This document shows, one piece after another, positions 45,916 through 56,077 of a stretch of 64,000 nt of DNA. A program made the position numbers and the translations under genes. Under the pieces are notes generated by a model. That model saw nothing but the letters and a program-made list of their open reading frames with translations. It did no database searches and was not told the DNA's origin. Each line of letters opens with the position of its first letter. The first letter of the stretch is position 1. This DNA comes from Coniferiporia sulphurascens. Lineage: Eukaryota; Basidiomycota; Agaricomycetes; Hymenochaetales; Hymenochaetaceae. The stretch covers positions 620,001 to 684,000 of the forward strand of contig NBBA01000015.1 of NCBI GenBank assembly GCA_002794785.1, in the 5' to 3' direction.

Positions 45916-46388
45916 ATTACAGCTGTTTTCATTATTAGGCGGAATCGCACACGCGTTCAAGTTTGCGCCAAGCCGGACTTTTCCGTGTGCCGTTGGCGGC
46001 AACCCTCGGCACTGCGGCTGATGGTAGATTACAAACGATCTCATTTTTTTACATCACTAAGACGAGAGTGCAATCATGCCTTTGTACAAGTCCAAGTGCT
46101 TGTAAAAATGGAATGTAAAGCCAAAAAAGTCCAAGCCTCCATCTTATACCATAAGTATGTCCATTATTCAGGAGATCTACCAAACCATTGATGTACAAAA
46201 ATCACTTCTTGTCTTTGACATAAGCAATCACTCTACTTATTTCACTTATGCATTGTAATCAGAGATCATTTGTAATCTACCATCAGCCGCAGTGCCGAGG
46301 GATGCCGCCAACGGCACACGGAAAAGTCCGGCTTGGCGCAAACTTGAACGCGTGTGCGATTCCGCCTAATAATGAAAACAGCTGTAAT
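45916..46388. repeat. Inverted repeat, 127-bp arms around a 219-bp spacer
   Basis: The left arm (45916-46042) and the reverse complement of the right arm (46262-46388) differ at only two positions that I can find (AACCC/ATCCC and AAACG/AAATG). Each arm starts ATTACAGCTG at its outer end. No clear target-site duplication flanks it, and the spacer has no coding capacity. It could be a non-autonomous foldback element or a local inverted duplication; transcripts would form a long hairpin. Confidence 0.85.
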
Positions 46389-47159
46389 ATCGTACCCAGC
46401 GGCGCCTAGCCACACCAGTTCTATTAATAGGCGGACCCGGCGCGCGCTTTTGTCACGTGCGCTGTCACGTGCACGAAGCAAACTTAATATTAATTGCTTA
46501 TTCCCGATACCTTTAGCTAGGGTATCTCCGTCTGTGTAATTGACGAACCGTAGCTGATCTTAAACTTGCTTTTTATATGAATGCCCAGTCACAGCTTATA
46601 TGTTTCCTTTTTTCATAAGCCAGATTAGTCACGTGGCCTAGGGCATCCCACGGCCCGGCCCGGCAAGACATCGATGATGGGGCAAGGGACGGGCGAACGC
46701 GAGCGTCCGATGCTCTGACTGCTAGCTCGAGCAAAAACCCTCAGAAAGTGATTCAAGTTGGTCTTGCTGGTGTCACCTCAGGCTCGCAGCGATTGTCCAA
46801 GGTGCTGCGACGATATTATCACCAAATGCCATTATCGGTGTCGCTTTCAAGTTCCAGTGAAAGCTTGCTCCTGTCGGCATTGTTTACATGCCTCTCCGAC
46901 CCGGAGTCCTCATCTCCGCTGGGTTACATCTGTCTTCGTGTCGTCGTATTGAAAGATCAGGACTCAGGACTCAGGACAACAAGAACTTGAAGGCGCCCGC
47001 CCGAAGAGTGAGTGCAGCTCGCGCGTGACGGTGGGGGGATTCGTACCGTGACCGTTGCTTCGCCTATACACGGGAAGGACTTCCTGGAAATATACTGTAT
47101 AGCCGATCACCCAAGGAGCTGCTGTGACGCCCGAACCGCACGGCGTTATGGTCAAAATC
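46389..47159. other. Stretch without a supported gene
   Basis: About 770 bp; no domain recognised. It precedes the ABC-transporter relic and may contain more degraded parts of it. Confidence 0.35.
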
Positions 47160-47440
47160 CCATCTTCACGATCTTGCAGTCCATCATGATGGTATTCTTC
47201 GTCTTTGCACTGGTGTTCTGGTACGGCTCGGTTCGCGAGAAAAGTAAGCAAGTTCCAGTACAGCGTGATGGCGTTCTTCGTGTGCTTGTTCAGTGCTGTG
47301 TCTGCCGCTTTCTAGGCTGGTAACGTTTTCTATTTAGTGCCAGACATATCGTCTGCCAAGGGCGCCAGATCAGACATCACCCGCATGATAGACTCGATGG
47401 CTGAGTCTGACGCACGGTCAATAGAGGGCACCGTTGAACC
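47160..47440 (+). pseudogene. Relic of an ABCB-type multidrug/peptide transporter
   Basis: One frame reads QSIMMVFFVFALVFWYGS, the end of a transmembrane helix typical of full-size ABCB transporters. After a +1 frame change the text continues FQYSVMAFFVCLFSAVSAAF, stop, AGNVFYLVPDISSAKGA and then RMIDSM, which is the segment between the second membrane domain and the ATP-binding domain of that family. The stop (TAG at 47313-47315) stands where the family has Gln. No Walker A or signature motif follows before 48.1 kb. This is a short, broken fragment, not a working gene. Confidence 0.55.
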
Positions 47441-48100
47441 GTTCTCAAGACGTTGCACTGGCAGGACCACATCCGAGTCCGCATCGGGAGTATCCACTTC
47501 CGCTGCCTGACGTGTCCCAGCGTGCGCGTGTCGTGTGTCACGGTATCCCAACTCAAAGCGCAGCCGAGTGTACGAGCAGTACCTGTATTACAGTAAAAAA
47601 ATATGTTCTATTTCATTTTATTCTTGCACGGGGTATTTCAAATGTGCTACTTGCTACCTGCCTACACAGCACTAAATTAACCTGTGGGTACGGGTGCGGG
47701 TCACCAGTGGCAGTGGCGCGGGTCATGTAACAGGCGTACTGTAGGTAGAGCACTTGGGAAGTATATCACCTATCATGATGCCTTCCCTCCACCAACAGCT
47801 GAGTACTAGTGCCAGCCTGGACCCTGGAGCCTGGCACCACCCATCCAGAAGGCTCCTCATGGCTTGGTGGTGAAGACCGTGCCCGGCTCGAGGTTTATGT
47901 GAGATCGTTATCACTATTAGTTTCCACAAAAAAAAAAAGGAATTTTTGATGTTACAGATCTCCGAAAATATCCCATATACATATAAGTAATAAGTACAAA
48001 TCCCCGCATTTGATTTCGGCCTCGATCTCGATCCTGATCTCGAACGCCGCGCCCCCACGTCCCGACCGTTCGAAATAAGCAGCAAAGGGCAAAGGCCAAG
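47441..48100. other. Stretch without a supported gene
   Basis: About 660 bp downstream of the transporter relic; includes an 11-base A run near 47930. No gene seen. Confidence 0.35.
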
Positions 48101-49680
48101 TCATTGGAGGAGGTACACCCCGACGCCCTGTCCGCCGAGGTACAGCGTGACGTGCGCCTGGGCTATACGGTCCACCAGCTCAACCACCGCCTTGTCCGAT
48201 TCCAGTCCCGGCGTTTTTAACTTTGCTCGCTGTATGTTGGGGGGGTCGGCCGTTGTCGTTGAAGAAATAGTGGGCGATCGTGGTGTGGGGTGTAGGCAAA
48301 GCAGAAGACAAACCGGGGGTGAGTAAAAGAAAAATGCGTCAGAATGGTACAATGTAGGAGCTGGAAGAGAGGGGGAAGGAGGAGACGCAGACTGACGAGG
48401 GCGAAAGCCGTCCCGCGGTAGACTTGGTTGAAGAATTCCTTAAAGTCCGCGTGCTGCCTCCCGATCCCTGCTGCGCCCAAGAGGCGTACTGCGGCTTTCT
48501 TGATGAACTGAAACATGTGTTAGAAAGGCGCAAGGCGCGTGCGTAGAGTGAGTGGAGGAGGGATGGGCGCGCACCATCTTGTTCTGTACCTCGGCGTCCG
48601 TCCCGGTGGGCGTGTTGTCGTCGGGGGCGCGTCGAAGACGTCAGCGTCGGAGCCAGTTGCGGGGAGCTTTCCTCGGGCTTTTGAAGGAGGGAGCAGAGGC
48701 ACTTTGAACAACCCCGCGCTCGCAGCGCCAGCCGCAGCCCCAGGTCGCGCGTTCTTACCGAGATCATGCAACGAGCCAGACGCGTCTGCTGCACCCACAC
48801 CAACGCCCTTCCTCAGCCTCTTCTTCGCGCTTCCCTCGTCCGCACCTGCATCCCTGTCCGCGTCCCCTGCTTTCGTACCACGTTTGACGCCGAGTTTGAG
48901 CGCGAGCCCGGGTCCGACGCGTGCTATTCCTGCAAAGCCCGCAGGTGGACGACGCGGGATAGGGTCGTCGGGACGCGGTGGCCGGGGCTCTGCACCGGGC
49001 CTGGTGTGTGCGGGGGCTTGTGGGGGAGCGGGGACGACGCGCGCGACGCAGAGCTGCATGGTCGATGAGGAGGGGTGCGGGCGGCCGTACACGACGATGT
49101 CGTCTGGCGCGCCTCCACTGTCGCAACTGCCATTTCCATTTCCATTGCTATCGCCGTCACCGAGGCGGATGCGTACGCCGAGTGCGGTATGTGCGTGCGC
49201 GGGCGGGACGTGCGTTGCACAGAGGTGGTATGCGAAGAGCTGGCGCGTGAGGACGCTCCGCGGGTGTACGTGTCTATCCAATCCATCCTTCAGGTCAAGA
49301 AAAAACCGCGCGAAGAAAAGAGGAGAAGGGGTTGCTTACAGGGTGACGTCACCGGCAAAGTCACACGAAACGTCGGCGAGGCGGACGACGCCGGCGAAGC
49401 GGAGCGAGGGGCGGCCGCGCATGCTCTCGAGGGCGAGGGCAAGCGGGGTGGAGAGGAGGGTGGGCGCGGCATGTGCGTGTGGGTCGTCGGCGGGGAGGGC
49501 GATGGTGAATGTGAGCCCGTCGAGGAGGAGGTGCGAGTCCGGGAGCGAGAGGGCGCCGCGGTAGAGCAGGCGCGCGGTCTTTGGCGGGATGGGTGGCACT
49601 TGGGCAGCGTCGGCTCTGACTTGGGGAACGCGCGGGGGCGTGGGGCGGGTGACGCTGAGCGCGGGGACGGGCATCGTCAT
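48101..49680 (-). pseudogene. Sld7-like replication initiation protein with an apparent 1-nt frameshift
   Basis: Four exons: 49340-49680, 48575-49273, 48397-48507, 48101-48229 (introns 66, 67, 167 bp). The N-terminal part reads LLYRGALSLPDSHLLLDGLTF and later VLTRQLFAYHLCA; the C-terminal part reads FIKKAAVRLLGAAGIGR then DFKEFFNQVYRGTAFAL, ending KAVVELVDRIAQAHVTLYL. The latter resembles the C-terminal domain of Sld7 (partner of Sld3 at origins; animal MTBP is related). The exons sum to 1,280 nt, one short of a multiple of three. The frame breaks near 48623-48627 (a run of five G on the + strand): before it the frame reads SDADVFDAP, after it DDNTPTGTDAEVQNKM. One extra base in that run would join them. 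Either a sequencing error in an active gene or a true mutation. Confidence 0.55.
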
Positions 49681-50263
49681 GTTGGAAAGCACGAGTGACG
49701 CGGGCGGCCGAACGGGGAGAGCGTGACAGAAGAAGATCACGGGACTAACGCGTAGCGTAACGCGGGAGGGCGGTGCCGAGAAGAAGGACGCTCAAGATCT
49801 AGATCGCAGACCTCGGCCTGGCTCCCCGATGTAATCTAGGCGGGCATCAATATTGATCTTCAGGAGGGACGTCGGACGTCGGGCGGCGGGGGACACCGAC
49901 GTCCACTTGAAGTCGCGTACCTACGCGCCCAGAGGGAGGAAATCATTCCGCCCAGACAGACACTAAAGGTACTGCATCCACTACAGTTCCAGGGATCGTC
50001 TCTCTTAAGCGTGCATTCAAGGTAGGGAAATGCCATAATCGGTGTCTCGGTGGCACGACGCGCCCGCTGTTTTGCGTGGCCGAGGCGCGCGCCACATCCC
50101 CGAGACGTGATCGGAGGATTACATAAGACAGAGCTTCGAAACTTCCCCGTGACCTATCAGAACGGCGAACACCGCACGCCTCACCGCGTCCACACCGACG
50201 CCTGGCGGCTAATTGACTTCGAGAGCTTCTATAATGGTCTTCACCTTCACGTTCGTCTCCCGA
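49681..50263. other. Divergent intergenic region between the Sld7-like gene and BTB protein 3
   Basis: About 580 bp, no supported gene; should hold both promoters. Confidence 0.4.
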
Positions 50264-50270
50264 TATATAA
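50264..50270 (+). promoter_or_regulatory. TATA box of BTB protein 3
   Basis: TATATAA 55 bp before the ATG at 50325. Confidence 0.45.
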
Positions 50271-50324
50271 ATCACTGTACGGGTGCTGATACGGATACCC
50301 ACATACCCACCCACTTTCCTCTCC

Positions 50325-51274
50325 ATGGCTATCTCCATGACCCACTCTCCTGTCCCCGGGCCTTCGTCCTCCTCCATCTTCAAGCCAACCCGCCATCCGG
50401 AGTTCTCCTTTGACGACGACCGCGTCACATTCCTCGTCAGTAGTGCCCCTAACCACCTCAATCAGTGATCCACCGTTTGGTCTCTGATCTCCATCTCTAT
50501 CATCTGATACCCCGCAGGTCGAGTCCACGACGTTCACCGTGCACAAGTTCCTCTTCGCGCGCAACTCCGGCCTCTTCGCAGACCTCTTCAGTCTCCCCCC
50601 TGCGCCCGGCGTACCTGCGGAGGGCGCCAGCCCGGAAGACCCCATCGTTGTCCAGGACACGCGCAGCCTCGACTTCGAGCGCTTCCTCCACGTGCTCTAC
50701 CCTCAGTACGTTCAATTCCAATCCTCCCTCCCCGTCAGACTGGTCTGACCCCCCGACCCCGATGCACAGGCGTATGGACCACGACGACCTGCACACCGCA
50801 GACGAATGGGCCTCCGTCCTCAGCATCGCCGACAAGCTCCAATTCCCATCCATCCGGCACACCGCACTCACGCGCCTAACCACCCTCGCCCCGCCCCCGC
50901 TCAAAATCGCCCTCGGCCACCGCTTCGCCGCGCACGCGCTCCTCCTCTCGGGCTACGTCGCGCTCAGCATCCGCGCCGCGCCGCTCGACCCCGCCGAGGT
51001 CCGCGCGCTGGCGCCGGAGGACGTCGCGCTCGTCGCGTCCGTGCGCGAGGAGACTGAGCCGCTGCGCAAGCAGCTCCGAAGCTGTATAAAACGCGCTGCT
51101 GCTACCGAGCGCTCGGGCGTACCTGCGATCCCGTCGCCCACTTCCATCGCGGTCGGCGTGATCAAGGAGCGCTTCCGAGCACGAATGTACGGCGTCGTCA
51201 AGGACTGTGACGCGTTCTCCTCCTCAGAATCTGGCTCGCTGTTTTCCGGGGACTCGGAGCTGGCCTTTATCTGA
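50325..51274 (+). CDS. BTB/POZ domain protein 3
   Basis: Predicted 267 residues in three exons (50325-50435, 50518-50705, 50770-51274; introns 82 and 64 bp). The BTB fold runs from SFDDDRVTFL through VESTTFTVHKFLFARNSGLF and FADLFSLP to FERFLHVLYP. The last exon encodes a helical region (DEWASVLSIADKLQFPSIRH, HRFAAHALLLSGYVALS) and PLDPAEVRALAPEDVALVAS, a diverged form of the LEEARELGLED signature of the other copies, then a Ser-rich end. A second in-frame ATG at 50337 is an alternative start. GC-rich with strong third-position bias. Function unknown. Confidence 0.83.
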
Positions 51275-51814
51275 GCGCCTTCTGCCTTCTGCCCACCCTT
51301 CCCACCGAATTCGTACTTTTGTATTTCTGTCTATATTTGGACTTTCAGCCCTTCCCCTCACGCCTATCACTGTTCGAACTCGTGTTTTTCCGGCATCGTG
51401 CATTGTACTTTACTTCAACACCCCAATCACGTTCTCCGCACCAAAATCACCTCACTTTCCCGCTTTTGTCTGGTATGTTTATATCCGTGTACATAATTTG
51501 TACCATGTTTTTGACTCTTACCCCGCGATCATCAGCGATTCGCATACACTGCACCACATCGCACCCGGGCCGTGTCGTACCAAATCGCACCAAAGCATCA
51601 GTACAGCGCCCTAATTCATGTTTGAGAAGCTCTGAGATGTTATTTTCGTATGAAGATTAATACCAACGAGCTTGCTGCATGTGCCTAGAAGCTATATAAC
51701 TGTACTGTATGTGAAGTCTACCGCGCCTGCAGCTGCCTCCCCTGGACCCTGGACCTTGGACCCTGGTCGCTTCGAATTGGGGTTTGGTCCGCTAGGCGCG
51801 CAGATCGGCCACGT
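51275..51814. other. Intergenic region up to the LINE
   Basis: About 540 bp; contains the 3' flank of BTB protein 3. A 12-base segment at 51803-51814 resembles the sequence just after the LINE poly(A) tail (see findings). Confidence 0.4.
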
Positions 51815-52021
51815 CACCACCCCTTTCCCTCTTACCACCACCACTCCACCCAAATTCCCCCAACCCCTCTGCCAGAGCCTCTAGTTGCTGTGAGCCCTTG
51901 CTCCACCTAGCATCCCCCCCCTCTTGCATCTACACAGTGTCTCAGCTACACTTTTCATCTTTTCCCCTCATCCACTTCCTCATCCCCTCTACCTCTCCCC
52001 TTTACCCTCCTTTCTCCCCTG

Positions 52022-52688
52022 ATGGCTCTCCCTTCCGGCACTCCCACTTTTACCCAATTTGGCCCTACCCCCCATTCTCAATTGCCCCCCCCTTCCCGTC
52101 CTACTTCTGCCCTGGTTCCCCCCACTACTACTGTATTTCCTACCAATTTGTACCCTACTGACCTCCCTGGCTCAGTTTCCCCCCACTCTATGGACTTTGA
52201 GACACCCCGCCGCCCTTTCCAACCCCACTCCCATTCTTCCCACAGCTCTGGCCACCTTTCCCCAAATTCCCCCACCCCCTCCCACCCACAACCCTCCCCT
52301 GTCCCTGCATTCTATGAAGACAACTGGGACGACCCCTACCTCAGTGACGAGGCCGACATTGACCAACTCACCCAGGACATCCGCTCTGCCTACACTCTCC
52401 CTGCCCCACCTACCCCCTTCCACCCCCACACCCAGGCCATCACCCTCCAACAATGGTACCATGAGGCCACTCAGGGCACCATTGCCCCTGCCTCCTCCTC
52501 TGATTGGGCCGGCCATGCCCGCAACCTGATCGTCACCCTTCACAATGCCATCCCCTCACACATGGAACTCCCACCCCCCGAAGCACGCCTGGGCCTTGTA
52601 CAGTCATTGTACAACCTGGTCAGGTCCCTTGACCCCACCAACCAATTTGGCCACCTCAATCACTTTGCTCCTCCCGACCCCAGGGACC
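52022..52688 (+). pseudogene. LINE ORF1 (gag-like), cut by solo LTR-1
   Basis: Opens with MALPSGTPTF; Pro/Ser-rich for about 95 residues, then a more ordered part (NWDDPYLSDEADIDQLTQDI; LQQWYHEATQG; ARLGLVQSLYNLVRSLDP). The frame runs into LTR-1 after DPRDL. No zinc knuckle occurs before the insertion; the knuckles appear on the far side at 53313, so they may belong to the same protein. ORF1 products of LINEs bind the element RNA. Confidence 0.6.
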
Positions 52689-53248
52689 TGTTAAGCTCAA
52701 TGGTTACGCGATGATCAACGTTGGGGCTTCCTGATCATCGAGACTGGTAGTATGGCAATGGGGCTTCCTAGATGTTGTAAGTCGAAGATGATTGTCAATG
52801 GGGCTTCCTGATCGACGATGTGGGCACGGTATGCTTCTTTAGTGTGGTTGGGTTATGACGAAGTGACTAGTGTCCCTGAAGCACACAGTAGACTGGTGGT
52901 AGCAGATAATGGGCTTGTATGAACAAAGAGCACAAGCTTAGGGCTTGTGCTACTGAAGTTACATGCTTATATGCTACTCTATGTGTTTGCTACTGTAGGG
53001 TCATGTGTAGGGTCGTTTACATGGCTATGGAAGGTCATGGAAACCCAAGGAAGGTCTTGGTAATACACGTTGAGGTATCAGTAAGCAAAGCACGTCATGA
53101 TGGTGCAGTAAGGCGTCATCATGGTGTCTTATGGCACAAGGCGAATGAGGATGAGTAAGGCAGAGAAACGGGGGAGTTGCGCTGACTGATGATGATGAAG
53201 AGGAAGTGAGTCAGCACAGTAAGAGAAGAGTAAAGGAAAATTGTAACA
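52689..53248 (+). repeat. Solo LTR-1 (forward, 560 bp)
   Basis: Starts TGTTAAGCTCAA and ends AAAATTGTAACA, with the TG...CA ends and 5-bp TGTTA/TAACA inverted termini shared by all five copies. Unlike the others its flanks (GGACC left, CCCCC right) do not form a target duplication. Confidence 0.85.
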
Positions 53249-54954
53249 CCCCCTTTTCATTTTTGGGCAATCATCTCTCCCAACCCCATTCCAGGACCTT
53301 CTGCACTTCTCCCAGTGCACTAAGTGCTGGAAGTTCGGCCACCTCACTGCCGCCTGCCTCGAGCGCCCTACGTGTCGTGTTTGTTCCTCACGGCAACACG
53401 CCACCCTCCATCACCGCTTCTACTGCACTGCCTGCACCAACACCAACTGCCCCGCCAACCAGGCCTGCAACCATTTCCACTGCGTCAACTGCAATGGCGC
53501 CCATGCCTCTGACTCCCTGGACTGCCCACACTGCGGCCATTACTTCCAACGCGACCCCATCCGTCTGGTTCAACTCGGCTCCCCTGTGGGGCCCGCAGCC
53601 GCTCTACCCCGTCCCCCTTCCGCCCACCTTTCCCCTGTCCCTGCCATGCCACCCCCCCCACCCCCCCGCCGACCAACCCATGGCCAAATATTAATGCAGA
53701 GCCTTTCTATCCTGCAGCTCAACATCACCAAGAGTGGGGACCGCATCATGCATATCCTCAATGACCCCTCACACCATATTGTCCTTATCCAGTAACCTTT
53801 CCTGGGCTTCTCTGGCCTCTGCCGGTCAGACGCCAATCCCGATGGCACCCCCATCATCAACCCCCCTAAACACCCGTCCTGGACGTGCTACCTCCCTGTC
53901 GCCGACCTCGACTCCCCCATCAAACCCCATGTCGCTATCTACATCCGCCACTCCCTCCCTGGCCTTCACACCCAGCCCCGCCCTGACCTCTACCTCCACA
54001 AAGACATCCTCACTATGGACATCTGGTTTTTCGACTACCACTTCCACCTCATCAATGCCTACAACTACAGGCCTGGTATGCAAGCCAACACATGCCGCTG
54101 CCTTGCGGACACCCCTCTTGACCCCTTGATTCCCACCGTCATTGCTGGTGACTTCAACCTTCACCACCCCACCTGGTCATACACCTCCTCCTCCCACTCA
54201 TCCCCTGCCGCCGAAGCTCTCCTTGACTGGATGGACACGGCCCCCCTCTTCCTTCTCAATGACACCTCCCAATGCACCCACCAGGGCCATGTGAACCGCG
54301 TTGACTCCACCATTGACCTCACCCTCCTCTCTCATGAAGCCCTCTCCAGCGGTCATTTCACCAACTGGCTGGCTATGGACGACCCTGCCATTTCCTCCGA
54401 CCACATCCCCATCTCCTTTTCCGTCTCCCACTCTGGCCCTGCCCTCCTACCCCCCAATCCACATCCCAAGTTCCAGTTTGATGCCTCGCGTGCCCCCAAC
54501 TGGACCGCCGCTTTTCTCGACCACCTTGGACCATTACCTCCTTCTCCCCCCCTCGAACCCCTTGCTTCCGCCATGGCCACCACCCTCTTCGCTGCTCATC
54601 TCCTTTCCGCCCTCTCTTCCGCCATGTCCGACGTTATGGCTCGCTCGTCCCCATCCCCCTTCACCTACTCGTACTGGTGGAATTCGGATTGTGACCGTAG
54701 CCTCGCTGCCATGCGCACTGCCGACGACCCCATCTCTCGCCATCTTCATACTCGTGAAGCCCAGCGTACCTTCGCTCATGCCAAGAAAACCTGGGCTGCG
54801 GACCTTCTCAGCAACACTACCACTGCGGACCTCTATCATTTCGCCAAATGGTCCTCTGGCTCCTGCCGCTCCGTCTGCCCCCCCCTCTCCACCCCTGATG
54901 GCATGGTTTCCACACCCGCTGCCCAAGCCACCATATTCGCCTCCACCTTCTTCC
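53249..54954 (+). pseudogene. LINE zinc knuckles and AP endonuclease segment
   Basis: Begins with CCHC knuckles (CTKCWKFGHLTAAC, then CRVC and further Cys/His pairs). After a Pro-rich linker the endonuclease starts SILQLNITKS; IVLIQ is followed by a TAA stop (53793-53795) exactly where the catalytic Glu of QEP is expected. Beyond the stop, AGDFNLHHPTW and SSDHIPIS preserve the other catalytic motifs (Asp, Asn, terminal Asp-His). The frame ends at LTR-5 after ATIFASTFF. Confidence 0.75.
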
Positions 54955-56077
54955 TGTTACAATTTTCCTTTACTCCCCCTTTACTGCGCTGACTCACTTC
55001 CTCTTCACCATCATCAGTCAGCACAACTCCCCCATTTCTCTATCTTACTCATCCTTATTCGCCTCATGCCATAAGACGCCATGATGATGCCTTATTGCAC
55101 CATCATGATGTGCTTTGCTTACTGATCACCGTACTTGTATTACCAAGGCCTTCCTTGAGTTTCCACGATGTTCCTTAGTCTGGTAAACACACCTAACCAA
55201 GTCGCTACAGTAGCAAACACATAGAGTAGCATATAAGCATGTAACTTCAGTAGCACAAGCCCTAAGCTTGTGCTCTTTGTTCATACAAGCCCATTATCTG
55301 CTACCACCAGTCTACTGTGTGCCATCTGTTAAGCTCAACGGTTACGTGGTGATCGACGTCGGGGCTTCCTGATCGTCGGAACTGATGGTACGGCAACGGG
55401 GCTTCCTAGATGTCGTAAGTTGAGGGGGATCGTCGATGGGGCTTCCTGATCGGTGATGTGGATGCGGTAGGCTTCTTATAGCGAGTCGGGTTACGACGAA
55501 GCGACTAATGGCCAAGTGGCACACAGTAGACTGGTGGTAGCAGATAATGGGCTTGTATGAACAAAGAGCACAAGCTTAGGGCTCGTGCTACTGAAGTTAC
55601 ATGCTTATATACTACTCTATGTGTTTGCTACTGTAGCGACTTGGTTAGGTATGTTTACCAGCCTATGGAAGGTCATGGAAACGCAAGGAAAGCCTTGGTA
55701 ATACAAGTGTGGTGATCAGTAAGCAAAGCACGTCATGATGGTGCAATAAGGCGTCATCATGGCGTCTTATGGTGCAAGGCGAAATAAGGATGAGTAAGGT
55801 AGGGAGACGGGGGAGTTGCGCTGACTGATGATGACGAAGAGGAAGTGAGTCAGCACAGTAGGGAGAGTAAAGGAAAATTGTAACACCATCAAGCCACTAG
55901 TCGCTTTGTCGTAACCCGACTCTGCTCAGAAGCCTACCACGTCCACATCGTCGATCAGGAAGCCCCTCAACGATCATCTTCGACTTATGACATCTAGGAA
56001 GCCCTGTTGTCATCACCATCAGTTCCGACGATCAGGAAGCCCCAACGTCGATCACCGCGTAACCGTTGAGCTTAACA
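54955..56077 (-). repeat. Solo LTR-5 (reverse), split by nested LTR-2
   Basis: Reverse-strand copy in two parts, 54955-55326 and 55891-56077; together 559 bp once the nested LTR and its duplicated 5 bp are removed, exactly the length of LTR-2. Its own target duplication is CTTCC (54950-54954 and 56078-56082). It cuts the LINE ORF2 between endonuclease and reverse transcriptase. Confidence 0.9.
55327..55885 (+). repeat. Solo LTR-2 (forward, 559 bp), nested in LTR-5
   Basis: Same ends as LTR-1; flanked by the perfect 5-bp duplication CCATC (55322-55326 and 55886-55890). Because it lies inside LTR-5, it inserted later. Confidence 0.92.

Noticed and set aside
48539..49564. 341-codon plus-strand frame over the Sld7-like gene
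   Set aside because: Antisense shadow of a GC-rich coding region; no start context, no introns, low-complexity Ala/Arg/Gly composition.
52689..53248. Interpretation of the 560-bp repeats as MITEs
   Set aside because: Terminal inverted repeats are only 5 bp with TG...CA ends and 5-bp duplications, which fits LTRs, not terminal-inverted-repeat MITEs.
55342..55524. Short frames within the LTR copies
   Set aside because: They recur in each solo LTR in different states of disruption and encode nothing recognisable; LTRs are noncoding.
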